DNA of 64,000 nt from Dokdonia sp. Dokd-P16 (lineage in GTDB: Bacteria; Bacteroidota; Bacteroidia; Flavobacteriales; Flavobacteriaceae). Shown here piece after piece: positions 9,653-18,759 of this stretch. Every line of letters begins with the position of its first letter. Within the stretch, counting starts at the first letter, position 1. The position numbers were made by a program, and so were the translations under genes. The stretch spans positions 2,355,001-2,419,000 of the forward strand of contig NZ_CP029151.1 in the NCBI RefSeq assembly GCF_003095655.1, written 5' to 3'. Under the pieces are notes generated by a model. That model saw only the letters and a list, made by a program, of their open reading frames with translations, did not search any database and was not told the origin of the DNA.

Positions 9653-10675
9653 ATGAGTAAAGTAGTCACTTTTGGTGAGATTATGTTACGGCTCTCTACA
9701 GAGCGATTCTTGAGATTTTCTCAAGCCAAAACATTTGGGGTAACCTATGGTGGAGGCGAGTTTAATGTAGCAGTCTCACTTAATAATCTAGGCGTCTCTG
9801 CAGATTTTGTTACTAGGCTTCCTAGTAACGAGATAGGCGATACAGCTCTTCAAGAAATTAAGAAAATTGGAGTAGGCGATAAGTATATTAAAAGAGGAGG
9901 TGATAGACTAGGGATTTACTTTCTAGAAACAGGAGCCGGAACAAGAGCTAGCAACGTGGTATATGATCGCGCTGGTAGCTCTATGGCTACTATTACAAAA
10001 GGATGTTTTGACTGGGAAAAAATATTTGATGGTGCAACTTGGTTTCACTGGAGTGGTATTACTCCAGCAATATCAGAAGCAGCTGCGCTAGAGTGTCTAG
10101 AGGCTGTAAAAGTCGCAAGTAAGATGGGACTCACTATATCTACAGATTTAAATTACCGTTCAAAACTTTGGAAATGGGGTAAGGAGCCTAAGGAGGTAAT
10201 GCCAGAACTTCTTAAGTATAGTAATTTAATACTAGGAGATATAGACACTGCTTTTTTTATGCTAGGTGAGGACAAAGTAGGACCTAACTACCAAGATGAA
10301 AAATCACTTCCCGTTTTATATGACAAGCTTTTTAAATTATGTCCTAACCTCAAGCAAGTTGCGACCACATTAAGATACTCCGTAAGTGCATCTCACCAGC
10401 GCATAGGAGGATTATTATATGACGGAGAGCAAGTATATAGAGCACATATTCAAGAGGTAACTCCGGTTGTAGACCGTGTAGGGAGTGGAGATGCCTTTAT
10501 GGGCGGTCTAGCTTTTGGACTCATAGATGACCCTATAAACAAGCAGCGTGCAGTAGATATTGCTGTAGCGTCTTGTTGTTTAAAACACACTATTTATGGT
10601 GATTACAACTTGGTCTCTTTACAAGACATAGAACGATTTATGGATGGAGATCAATCAGGAAAAGTTTCAAGATAA
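9653..10675 (+). CDS. kdgK: 2-keto-3-deoxygluconate kinase (PfkB family)
   Basis: The 340-residue sugar kinase of the ribokinase/PfkB family would phosphorylate KDG to KDPG. Visible motifs are the N-terminal TFGEIMLRLS, the substrate region GGGEFNVAVSLNNLG (about 32-46) and the PfkB signature DRVGSGDAFMGGL with the catalytic Asp in GSGDAF. The length and N-terminus match Bacteroidota KDG kinases. The aldolase gene begins two nt after its stop, and the two would act in sequence. Confidence 0.92.
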   Translation: MSKVVTFGEIMLRLSTERFLRFSQAKTFGVTYGGGEFNVAVSLNNLGVSADFVTRLPSNEIGDTALQEIKKIGVGDKYIKRGGDRLGIYFLETGAGTRASNVVYDRAGSSMATITKGCFDWEKIFDGATWFHWSGITPAISEAAALECLEAVKVASKMGLTISTDLNYRSKLWKWGKEPKEVMPELLKYSNLILGDIDTAFFMLGEDKVGPNYQDEKSLPVLYDKLFKLCPNLKQVATTLRYSVSASHQRIGGLLYDGEQVYRAHIQEVTPVVDRVGSGDAFMGGLAFGLIDDPINKQRAVDIAVASCCLKHTIYGDYNLVSLQDIERFMDGDQSGKVSR

Positions 10676-10677
10676 TT

Positions 10678-11349
10678 ATGGCAAGATTTACAAGATTAGA
10701 AGTAGCACAAGCAATGAAAGACACGGGAATTGTTCCTTTGTTTTATAATGAATCTGTTGAGGTAGGCAAGCAATTATTACAAGCTTGTTACAGCGGTGGT
10801 GCTCGAGTAATAGAGTTTACCAGCCGTGGTGATAATGCACATAAGGTGTTTGATGAGCTGTGCGCTTTCGCGAAAGCGGAATTACCTGAGTTAATACTTG
10901 GCGTAGGTAGTGTTACAGACGCAGCAGCAGCATCTCTTTATTTGCAGTTAGGAGCAAACTTTGTAGTAACTCCTGTATTGCGTGAAGATATCGCCTTGGT
11001 CTGTAATAGAAGAAAAGTGCTATGGTCACCAGGCTGCGGATCACTAACAGAAATTGCTCGCGCCGAAGAACTAGGATGTGAGATTGTAAAACTATTTCCA
11101 GGAGGTATTTATGGAGCCCAGTTTGTAAAAGCTATAAAAGGACCATGTCCTTGGACGTCAGTGATGCCTACAGGCGGTGTTTCTCCTACTAAAGAAAGCC
11201 TAGAAGAATGGTTTAATGCAGGAGTAACCTGCGTAGGCCTAGGTTCAAAACTCATTGCTCTAGATGAGAATGGAGCATGGGATTATAAAAAAATAGAAGA
11301 AAAGACAGCGCTGGCTATCGATTTAATAAAAGTTATAAGAAGCAAATAA
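10678..11349 (+). CDS. eda: KDPG/KHG aldolase
   Basis: The 223-residue class I aldolase would split KDPG into pyruvate and glyceraldehyde 3-phosphate, ending the alginate route. Family segments include GVGSVTDAA, FVVTPVL, SPGCGSLTEI, the Schiff-base Lys in EIVKLFPGG, and MPTGGVSPT. It follows kdgK by 2 nt, so translational coupling is likely. A strong terminator lies about 60 nt downstream. The gene contains one copy of the repeated palindrome (10863-10878), read as the peptide AFAKA in a non-catalytic helical stretch (ELCAFAKAELPE). Confidence 0.94.
   Translation: MARFTRLEVAQAMKDTGIVPLFYNESVEVGKQLLQACYSGGARVIEFTSRGDNAHKVFDELCAFAKAELPELILGVGSVTDAAAASLYLQLGANFVVTPVLREDIALVCNRRKVLWSPGCGSLTEIARAEELGCEIVKLFPGGIYGAQFVKAIKGPCPWTSVMPTGGVSPTKESLEEWFNAGVTCVGLGSKLIALDENGAWDYKKIEEKTALAIDLIKVIRSK
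10863..10878. repeat. Palindrome copy 2 (inside eda)
   Basis: An exact 16-bp palindrome (core plus C/G on each side) inside the aldolase gene. It is read as AFAKA in the coding frame and leaves the protein at normal length. Confidence 0.95.
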
Positions 11350-11410
11350 GAGCATCATAAGGCTCACAATTATTTGAATTAGTTTGTTTATTTACATTTA
11401 GTTTGTATTT

Positions 11411-11442
11411 CAAAGGGTATCGAGAGATACCCTTTGTTTTTT
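11411..11442 (+). terminator. Intrinsic terminator of the alginate catabolic operon
   Basis: An 11-bp perfect stem (CAAAGGGTATC / GATACCCTTTG) with a GAGA loop is followed by six T. It lies 62 nt after the eda stop. The rest of the 11350-11679 gap shows no further gene. Confidence 0.9.
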
Positions 11443-11679
11443 GTGACTTATTTAAATCTTGTAATAAATTGTTGAAATGTGATTATCTGTTTGTTGAAAT
11501 ATAGTTGGAGACACATAGAATAATGATGTTTTGAGTTATTTACTCATCATATTTTCTTCTAACAAAAATTCATATATTCATCATGCTTTAAAAACAATTT
11601 TTAAATATACATCTTTGTTGTGATGAAATATTACGGGAAATCGTAATCTATATTAGAACCAGACATAACCCCACCATTT

Positions 11680-12300
11680 ATGGATAACTTAATTACGTTT
11701 GCAGTTACTGTATTTACAGGCTTTTTTGCTATAACAAATCCTATCTCAAACATGACTATCTTTTTGTCACTCACAGAGGGAGCAGATAAAAAGACAAAGC
11801 AAAATATCAATAAAAGAGCGAATATAGTTGCGTTTATTATTGTTGCTGGTTTTGTGCTGTTAGGTAAGTTTATCTTTGAGTTATTCCAAATAACAATACC
11901 TGCTTTTAAGATATTTGGTGGTATTCTAGTGTTTCTTATTGGTTTTGATATGTTACAGTCTAAAAAAGTTAATGTAAAGCACTTAAAAGAAGTAGACATA
12001 GATGAAAATATTGCAATCTCGCCCTTAGCTATCCCAATTATTGCAGGTCCAGGTACAATTGTAACTGCAATGAACTCCGTATCAGATGCAACTTACATGG
12101 AGATAGGGGTAGTGATTTTGATTTTTGCCATCATGTGTATGTTGATGTACATAACATTCAGCGCCAGCAATCTTATTGTTAAGGTTTTAGGTAACAATGT
12201 AATCTCTGTAATAGGTAAAATTATGGGTTTAATAATAGGTATTATAGGTACAGGGATGATTATAGAAGGAGTGAAAATTTCCTTTGATTTGATGCCATAA
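11680..12300 (+). CDS. MarC/YhgN-family integral membrane protein
   Basis: The 206-residue protein has about six hydrophobic segments. The family is recognisable from the N-terminal TGFFAITNPISNMTIFLSLTEGA and the central AIPIIAGPGTIVTAMNSVSD repeat-like segments. MarC proteins are inner-membrane proteins of unclear function; the old link to antibiotic resistance is not well supported. It lies alone, after the terminator of the alginate genes and convergent with the lipoprotein gene at 12411. The ATG chosen gives the conserved N-terminal helix. Confidence 0.88.
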   Translation: MDNLITFAVTVFTGFFAITNPISNMTIFLSLTEGADKKTKQNINKRANIVAFIIVAGFVLLGKFIFELFQITIPAFKIFGGILVFLIGFDMLQSKKVNVKHLKEVDIDENIAISPLAIPIIAGPGTIVTAMNSVSDATYMEIGVVILIFAIMCMLMYITFSASNLIVKVLGNNVISVIGKIMGLIIGIIGTGMIIEGVKISFDLMP

Positions 12301-12410
12301 GTTGTAAAGGCAGTGTCAAGGAACGATATATAAATGCTTTGACTATAAATTTATGGTGAGTATATCATACTTCTTTTAAGAGTGTATTGTTTTAATTACC
12401 AAGAGTTTTT

Positions 12411-13289
12411 TTAATTAAAATCAACTTCTACAATAGTCGCTTCATCTTTTCTAGCTTCATTAGAGATAAAAAGCCTCCCGTCAGGACTAAAAGTAATTCC
12501 CTCTGGCTGAGCAAAGTTGTCTTTATCTAGTTTGTATACTTTTTTAATTGTACCATCGCTATCTAGTATCGCTATCTTTGGGTTTTTACCCTCAAGCACA
12601 TAATAATCGCCAGTTGCAGGGTGTATTGCCACGTCAGACGGGTTAAAAGTATGATACACTTTCTTCTTTTGATAATCTTTAAAAGCCTTATCATCCATGT
12701 TTATGCGTATAGCGGGTTTTGCATCCATAGTCTTAGAATCTAGCGGAATGTAATACAGCCCTTTAAAGCCATCCTTACGATCACGATCTTTTGGCGTTAT
12801 AACGAGGCTATTTCTTTTAGCATCTAGTGTGAGTGTTTCTATGTTATTACTAGCGGTAAATGCTGTTTGAAAAGTAGTTGTTTTAGGTTCGCTTTCGCGA
12901 AAGCGTAATATTTCATAAATCAATCCATCACTTCGCATTACATAAGCATCATTACCGTTAACAGTAACGCCTTCATAGTCTCCACTTCCAGCAAACGTTA
13001 TTTCTTGAATGACTTTTTCTTTTTTAAGATCATATATAAAAATAATGCCATCCTCATCTTCTACACAAGCTATGGTGTTCTCAGAAATCCACGAGATACC
13101 ACTTACCTCATTTAGAATTTTTGGCATTTTCCAGGTTTTAACAATTGTATAATCCTCCTCAGATTTTTTTTGAATCGTGGTTTTGTCTTTTTCATCGCTC
13201 TGATTGTTATAACTATTTGCACAACTTATAGTGAGAATGATTGCGAGAGTGACAATAAATAGGTGAGGTATATATTTTCTAGAGTTCAT
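12411..13289 (-). CDS. SdiA-regulated-like beta-propeller lipoprotein
   Basis: The 292-residue protein has a lipoprotein signal (LTISC, Cys near residue 23) and a beta-propeller-like region with NEVSGISWISENTIACVEDEDG, GDYEGVTVNGNDAYVMRSDG and FAQPEGITFSPDGRLFISNEA. These resemble SdiA-regulated (YjiK-type) and esterase-like phytase-like propellers. The function is unknown, and a secreted or periplasmic location is expected. It contains a palindrome copy (12890-12905), here read as RFRES. The PAP2 gene is upstream on the same strand, 70 nt away, with another palindrome between. Confidence 0.8.
   Translation of the reverse strand: MNSRKYIPHLFIVTLAIILTISCANSYNNQSDEKDKTTIQKKSEEDYTIVKTWKMPKILNEVSGISWISENTIACVEDEDGIIFIYDLKKEKVIQEITFAGSGDYEGVTVNGNDAYVMRSDGLIYEILRFRESEPKTTTFQTAFTASNNIETLTLDAKRNSLVITPKDRDRKDGFKGLYYIPLDSKTMDAKPAIRINMDDKAFKDYQKKKVYHTFNPSDVAIHPATGDYYVLEGKNPKIAILDSDGTIKKVYKLDKDNFAQPEGITFSPDGRLFISNEARKDEATIVEVDFN
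12890..12905. repeat. Palindrome copy 3 (inside the SdiA-regulated-like gene)
   Basis: An exact copy read in the frame giving RFRES (ILRFRESEPK), a different frame from the copy in eda. Confidence 0.95.
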
Positions 13290-13326
13290 TAGATTTCTTT
13301 TTAAAGATACTGTGAGTGTGTTTCTT

Positions 13327-13350
13327 TTTAAGCTTTCGCGAAAGCTTAAA
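13327..13350. repeat. Palindrome copy 4 (intergenic)
   Basis: The core is extended by TTTAA/TTAAA flanks into a 24-bp perfect palindrome. It lies between the PAP2 gene (stop at 13359) and the downstream lipoprotein gene on the minus strand. Confidence 0.95.
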
Positions 13351-13358
13351 ACATATAT

Positions 13359-14087
13359 TTAAGTAGCTGGGTCACGTTTAAAAATCTGAATTAAATCAAA
13401 AACAATCACACAAAATACTACCCAGACAAAGCCTGCAATAAAGCCACCTGCAATATCTGAGGGGTAATGCACGCCTAAGTATATACGACTGAGACCGATA
13501 CTTAAAATCAAGATTAAGCATATAGTGATAAATAGGATTTTATAAAACCTCTTAATTGGAAACTTGCTAATTAAGAATAATAGTGTCCCGTAAAATGCCA
13601 TGGCCATCATGGCGTGCCCGCTTGGGTAACTCAGAGTTTCTACCGTAACGAGGTGCTCTACATCTGGTCGGGCTCTATTGATTATTTGTTTTAAGAGGAG
13701 ATTAGAGCTTAATGCAAGCACCATCACAAATGCTAGCTGAGCTACATATCTCCATTTTTTAAACGTAAAGTAAAATATAATCGTACATAATATGAATGTA
13801 ATTACATAGCCTAGTGCGTCACCTAAATCTGTCACAAAAACAAAATAGCTTGTAAGATAAGGCGTCCTGAAGCTAGCTACATAATTAGAGATTGCCGTAT
13901 CAGAATCAGCCAGATAGGTGCTTTTTAAAGTTTCTGTAAGTGATATAAATAATTTGATACCGCCTATAAACAGTGCTAAGGCTATAGTTGTTGTGATAAT
14001 ATAAGCCCACCTACCATCATATTTTTGAAATACCTTGATTAATAAACTTTTAATCCAATAAATAAGTGATGCTAGTTTTTGTTTCAT
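13359..14087 (-). CDS. PAP2-family membrane phosphatase
   Basis: The 242-residue protein has about six membrane segments and all three acid phosphatase motifs: KQIINRARP, YPSGHAMMAM and SRIYLGVHYPSDIAGG, with the catalytic His residues in the second and third. Such enzymes dephosphorylate lipid phosphates (phosphatidate, undecaprenyl diphosphate or phosphatidylglycerol phosphate) on the outer face of the inner membrane. The exact substrate cannot be told from sequence. The length is normal and the start is supported by the basic cytoplasmic N-terminus before the first helix. Confidence 0.92.
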   Translation of the reverse strand: MKQKLASLIYWIKSLLIKVFQKYDGRWAYIITTTIALALFIGGIKLFISLTETLKSTYLADSDTAISNYVASFRTPYLTSYFVFVTDLGDALGYVITFILCTIIFYFTFKKWRYVAQLAFVMVLALSSNLLLKQIINRARPDVEHLVTVETLSYPSGHAMMAMAFYGTLLFLISKFPIKRFYKILFITICLILILSIGLSRIYLGVHYPSDIAGGFIAGFVWVVFCVIVFDLIQIFKRDPAT

Positions 14088-14227
14088 GCTTTACAATTAC
14101 CATTCTCTACAAATTTAAGTATCAAATATTAGTAAAGTCTAAAGAAGAATATAATGTTATGTGCAAAGTTTCATTTCAAAATATATTATTTGAGACAGAA
14201 AATACTGCTATAAAGCACTTAGATTTT

Positions 14228-15304
14228 TTAAACGATACCAAAAGCATATATACACTTTGATGAGTAAACAGAGCCAGCCTCTAAAATACTAGATGGAAAA
14301 TCAGCTCTATTGGGGCTATCTGGAAAGTGCTGAGTCTCAAGACAAAAACCACCTCTGTCAATGTAGGTTTCATTATATTTTCCAACAGGAGTAGAGGATA
14401 TGTGATTACCACTATAAAACTGCAATCCAGGCTCATCTGTAGTAACTGTCATCGTAATCCCTGAGGATGGACTGCTCACTTCTGCAACAACTCTCATTTC
14501 TTCCCCATCAAGAATAAAATTGTGATCATAGCCACCAGCTAGTGCCACTTGTAGATGTGTAGCATTAATGTCTTGTCCTATTTTTTTAAAATTTCTAAAG
14601 TCGAACGGAGTATTAGAAACCGCTTCTATATGGTCTGTAGGGATACATTCTTTGTCTATAGGGAGGTATGACCTTCCGTGTATTTGGAGCAAGTGATTGT
14701 CTATAGGCTCAGTTTTATCTAAGTTAAGATTAAAGTAAGAGTGATGAGTGAGGTTAACGTGGGTTGTGGCATCTGTCATTGCCTTATAAGATATATCTAA
14801 AGCATTATCCTCTGTGATTTTAAATATAACAGAAACAGTTAGATTTCCTGGGAATCCACCTTCAAGATGTGGTGATAGGTATGATAGCGTTAGTGTGTTT
14901 GTAGTATGTGCAACAAGATCCCATATTACAGCATGAAATGCATCACTTCCAGCATGTAGATTATGATGGCCATCATTTTTTTCTAATTTAAAAACCTTAT
15001 TGTCAATGGTGAATTGACTATTTGAGATGCGATTTCCATAACGACCAATAGTTCTTCCAAAATACGGATTTGTCATTTTACGATAATCAGATAATCGCTC
15101 ATATCCTAAAACCACATCGTTTTCTTTGCCCAAAGCATTCTTTACCCACAAACTAACGAGTGTTGCTCCATAATTTGTAATCTGGGCGGTCATCCCGTTT
15201 GAGTTCTGTATCGTAAATAAGCTTGACTTTTTTGACCCAAATGATTCTTCAAAATTTGTAGCTGAAAATAACTGCATAGTTGTCTTTAAAATTTTAATAA
15301 ACAT
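14228..15304 (-). CDS. galM: Aldose 1-epimerase (mutarotase)
   Basis: The 358-residue enzyme interconverts alpha and beta anomers of aldoses. Key motifs are NPYFGRTIGRYGNRI, the catalytic His in THHSYFNL and the catalytic Glu in CLETQHFPDSPN near the C-terminus. It has no signal peptide and is probably cytoplasmic. A second in-frame ATG lies nine codons in (15277) and may be the true start, because the first nine residues are not conserved in what I recall of the family. It points away from the xylose operon, whose substrate also needs anomer exchange. Confidence 0.92.
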   Translation of the reverse strand: MFIKILKTTMQLFSATNFEESFGSKKSSLFTIQNSNGMTAQITNYGATLVSLWVKNALGKENDVVLGYERLSDYRKMTNPYFGRTIGRYGNRISNSQFTIDNKVFKLEKNDGHHNLHAGSDAFHAVIWDLVAHTTNTLTLSYLSPHLEGGFPGNLTVSVIFKITEDNALDISYKAMTDATTHVNLTHHSYFNLNLDKTEPIDNHLLQIHGRSYLPIDKECIPTDHIEAVSNTPFDFRNFKKIGQDINATHLQVALAGGYDHNFILDGEEMRVVAEVSSPSSGITMTVTTDEPGLQFYSGNHISSTPVGKYNETYIDRGGFCLETQHFPDSPNRADFPSSILEAGSVYSSKCIYAFGIV

Positions 15305-15945
15305 AAGAAATCCTGCGGTCTATTGTGGCTATAAATACACAGATACAACATTTGTAATAGGATATGTTTTTTTTAAAGCAGTATCAAAATAGACAATTAC
15401 ATGATTTGTGGTTAGGATATAGCATTTCTTACTATAATCAATATAAATAATTTATCATCTTAGACTCTAGTTTAAAGTTTACTTTTCAATAAGAAATCTC
15501 ATTATGATTTATCTAAGTCACTCATTGTTGTAACAATTTTGATGGTCGTAAAGTGCTAGTTCATTACAATATGGTAAGGGGTTACTAGAAATCAAAATAT
15601 CTTAATTAAGGCTTGATTATAGAGCTGTGAATTGTTGTTTTTACTGCTATTCGCATCATTTGTTCTATAAGATGCTCGATTTGTTCTAAGCTCAATTTAG
15701 GTCTAAGACTATTTTTAGCTTCTTGTTAAACATACATTATCCATGCATTTCTTATTGTAGCAAAAATGCAATTGAGTATGACCACATTTAGCATTTTAGA
15801 ATACATAAAAAGTAGCTACAACTCTTCTTTAATATGATGAGGTAACTGGTGAGTTTGAGTATGCATTCATAAAAAATCGTGCGTATGATATCCTTACTGA
15901 TGATAGGACATAGATAAAATTTATTAAAATTTAAAATAACATATA
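15305..15945. other. 641-bp gap with possible coding relics
   Basis: No intact gene is seen. On the minus strand, about 15604-15840, one frame reads as plausible protein (SLRPKLSLEQIEHLIEQ, then MRIAVKTTIHSSIIKP) with two internal stops. On the plus strand, 15836-15913 reads DEVTGEFEYAFIKNRAYD and on to a TAG. I cannot assign either to a family. A transposase remnant is possible but unproven. The xylB promoter should be in the last 100 bases; I could not place it. Confidence 0.3.
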
Positions 15946-17433
15946 TTGTATACTATAGGATATGACATCGGGAGTTCGTCGGTAAAAGTTGCCATAGTTG
16001 AGGCTGTGACGGGCAAAAAACTGGCTTCATTGCATGAGCCACCAGGCGAAATGGAAATTATCGCCATACAAAGAGATTGGGCAGAACAAGATCCAGAACA
16101 ATGGTGGGATTATATTTGTAAAGCGACAAAACGTATTCTTCAGGAAGCAAATATAGATGCCACTAAAATTACTGCCATCGGTATTTCATACCAGATGCAC
16201 GGTTTAGTACTAGTAGATAAAGAGGGTAATAGCCTTCGCAATTCTATCATATGGTGTGATAGTAGAGCTGTAGCAATAGGAGACAAGGCATATCAAGATT
16301 TAGGTCATGAGTTTTGCGCCACAGAGTTACTTAATGCACCGGGAAATTTTACTGCATCTAAGTTAAAATGGGTTAAAGATAACCAGCCACATATTTATGA
16401 ACAGATTCATAAATATATGTTGCCAGGAGACTACATAGCCTATAAACTAACAGGAGAACTAGTAACCACAAAAAATGGTTTAGCCGAAGGTACTCTATGG
16501 AATTATAAAACAAATAAAGTCGCTACAGAGCTTCTAGATTATTACGGTATTGATCACAGTCTTACTCCAGATGTTGTAGATAATTTTACAGATCAAGGTA
16601 AAGTGCACACTGCTGCGGCTAAGGCTACAGGTTTACCTAAGGGAATCTCTGTGACCTACAGATCTGGTGACCAACCTAACAATGCATTGTCACTTAACAT
16701 TTTTAGACCTGGAGAAGTTGCCGCTACCGGCGGAACTTCAGGGGTGATTTATGCAGTAACAGATCAAAGTGATTTTAAAGAAATACGTAAAGTAAATCAT
16801 TTTGCTCACGTAAATTATACAAAAGAGCATCCCACTGTAGGGAGATTACTCAATATTAATGGTGCGGGTATCCAGTATCGCTGGTTACGCAATAATAGTG
16901 TTGAGAATTCATACGAGAACATGAATCGTAAGGCTTCAAAATTACCTATAGGGTCAGATGGAGTTCTTGTGATCCCTTTTGGTAACGGTGCAGAACGTAT
17001 GCTGGATAATAAAAATGTGGGTACGCACTTTTGTAATCTCAATCTGAACCAGCATAGCAATGCTCATTTATATAGGGCTGCACTGGAGGGTATTGCTTTC
17101 TCGTTTGTTTATGGGATGGATATACTTAAGAAAGATCAAACCGAAATCAACGTTATAAGAGCAGGAAATGATAACCTATTCCGTTCTGAAATATTTGCAA
17201 ATACGGTAGCAACTCTAATAGGTCAAGAAATAGAGATTTATAATACTACGGGTGCCGTAGGTGCAGCAAGAGCCGCCGGACTTACAGATGGTGATTTTGA
17301 TCGTTTTGGAGAAAGTATTACAAAGAATGATCACGTGATGACCTATATCCCTATTAAAAATAAAGAGCCCTACAAAGCGGCATATAATAACTGGAAAACA
17401 GAATTAGAATTCACAGTACAAAAACATAACTAA
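15946..17433 (+). CDS. xylB: Xylulokinase, TTG start
   Basis: The 495-residue FGGY-family kinase would phosphorylate D-xylulose to xylulose 5-phosphate. It shows the N-terminal ATPase motif [15 protein letters not shown], the substrate loop QMHGLVLVD (about 83-91) and a catalytic Asp in [11 protein letters not shown] (Asp242). The only start that preserves the conserved N-terminus is TTG at 15946; an in-frame TAA lies nine nt upstream, and the nearby ATG is out of frame. The stop overlaps the xylA start by one base (TAATG), so the two are translationally coupled. The closest alternative function would be another FGGY kinase, but xylA next to it settles xylulose. Confidence 0.93.
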   Translation: MYTIGYDIGSSSVKVAIVEAVTGKKLASLHEPPGEMEIIAIQRDWAEQDPEQWWDYICKATKRILQEANIDATKITAIGISYQMHGLVLVDKEGNSLRNSIIWCDSRAVAIGDKAYQDLGHEFCATELLNAPGNFTASKLKWVKDNQPHIYEQIHKYMLPGDYIAYKLTGELVTTKNGLAEGTLWNYKTNKVATELLDYYGIDHSLTPDVVDNFTDQGKVHTAAAKATGLPKGISVTYRSGDQPNNALSLNIFRPGEVAATGGTSGVIYAVTDQSDFKEIRKVNHFAHVNYTKEHPTVGRLLNINGAGIQYRWLRNNSVENSYENMNRKASKLPIGSDGVLVIPFGNGAERMLDNKNVGTHFCNLNLNQHSNAHLYRAALEGIAFSFVYGMDILKKDQTEINVIRAGNDNLFRSEIFANTVATLIGQEIEIYNTTGAVGAARAAGLTDGDFDRFGESITKNDHVMTYIPIKNKEPYKAAYNNWKTELEFTVQKHN

Positions 17434-18749
17434 TGGGAACAAAAACTTATTTTAACAACATAGAAAAAATCAAATTTGAAGGCAAAGATTCAGATAATCC
17501 GCTTGCGTTTAAATATTACAACCCAGATCAAGTAGTGGCAGGTAAAACTATGCGTGAGCATTTTAGATTTTCAATTGCTTACTGGCATACCTTCTGTGGG
17601 CAAGGCGCAGATCCTTTTGGTCCTGGAACACAAAACTTCCCTTGGGATGCACCAAAAGATCCTATGGATGCCGCTTTCGCGAAAGCGGATGCAGCATTTG
17701 AATTTATTACAAAAATGGGATTTGACTATTTCTGTTTTCATGATTTTGATCTTGTAGCAGAGGGAGCAACCTTTGCCGAAAGTGAAAAAAGAATTCACGG
17801 TATTACAGACTATATCAAACAGAAGCAAGCAGATACTGGTATCAAATTATTATGGGGAACGGCAAACTGCTTTTCTAACCCTAGATATATGAATGGCGCT
17901 GTGAGTAATCCAGATTTTAATGTCCTTGCAAGAGCAGGTGGACAGATAAAACTAGCACTAGATGCTACCATGAAATTAGACGGAGAGAACTATGTGTTCT
18001 GGGGTGGTCGTGAAGGATATATGTCCTTGCTCAACACAGATTTAAAACGTGAGCAAGATCATCTAGGTCGTTTCTTTGGAATGGCTAGAGATTATGCACG
18101 TAGCCAAGGTTTTAAAGGAAATTTCTTTATCGAGCCAAAGCCTATGGAACCTATGAAGCATCAGTATGACTTTGACGCTGCTACTGCAATAGGCTTTTTA
18201 CATGAGTACGGTCTTGAGAAAGATTTTAAAATGAATATAGAGGTGAACCACGCTACACTTGCGCAACACACCTTCCAGCACGAGCTTGCGGTATCTGCAA
18301 AAGCGGGAATGCTAGGTAGTATTGATGCAAACCGTGGTGATTATCAAAATGGATGGGATACAGACCAGTTTCCTAATAATATTCAAGAAACTACAGAAGC
18401 GATGCTTGTATTCTTACAATCTGGCGGAATGCAAGGCGGTGGTGTAAACTTTGATGCAAAAGTGCGCAGAAACTCTACAGATATGGAAGATGTTTTTCAC
18501 GCACACATAGGTGGTGCAGATACGTTTGCCCGTGCTTTAATCACAGCAGATAAAATTCTTACGTCTTCACCTTATAAAAAGATGGTTGCAGACAGATATA
18601 GCTCATTTGATGGAGGTAAAGGGAAGGATTTTGAAAACGGAAAGCTAGACCTTACTGATTTATACAAAATAGCTCAAGAAAACGGAGAGTTACCATTAAT
18701 TAGTGGTAAGCAAGAGCTTTTTGAGAACATCATTAATCAATACATATAA
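17433..18749 (+). CDS. xylA: Xylose isomerase
   Basis: The 438-residue enzyme converts D-xylose to D-xylulose using divalent metal ions. The catalytic pair is His103 and Asp106 in FCFHDFDLV. Metal-site segments include [25 protein letters not shown] and [14 protein letters not shown], with [15 protein letters not shown] towards the C-terminus. The length fits the long class II form. A palindrome copy (17671-17688) is read as AFAKA just before [13 protein letters not shown], near a conserved helix. The sugar symporter gene begins 10 nt downstream. Confidence 0.97.
   Translation: MGTKTYFNNIEKIKFEGKDSDNPLAFKYYNPDQVVAGKTMREHFRFSIAYWHTFCGQGADPFGPGTQNFPWDAPKDPMDAAFAKADAAFEFITKMGFDYFCFHDFDLVAEGATFAESEKRIHGITDYIKQKQADTGIKLLWGTANCFSNPRYMNGAVSNPDFNVLARAGGQIKLALDATMKLDGENYVFWGGREGYMSLLNTDLKREQDHLGRFFGMARDYARSQGFKGNFFIEPKPMEPMKHQYDFDAATAIGFLHEYGLEKDFKMNIEVNHATLAQHTFQHELAVSAKAGMLGSIDANRGDYQNGWDTDQFPNNIQETTEAMLVFLQSGGMQGGGVNFDAKVRRNSTDMEDVFHAHIGGADTFARALITADKILTSSPYKKMVADRYSSFDGGKGKDFENGKLDLTDLYKIAQENGELPLISGKQELFENIINQYI
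17671..17688. repeat. Palindrome copy 5 (inside xylA)
   Basis: An exact 18-bp palindrome (core plus CC/GG flanks), read as AFAKA within [13 protein letters not shown]. The enzyme is full length. Confidence 0.95.
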
Positions 18750-18759
18750 CCTTAATTAG

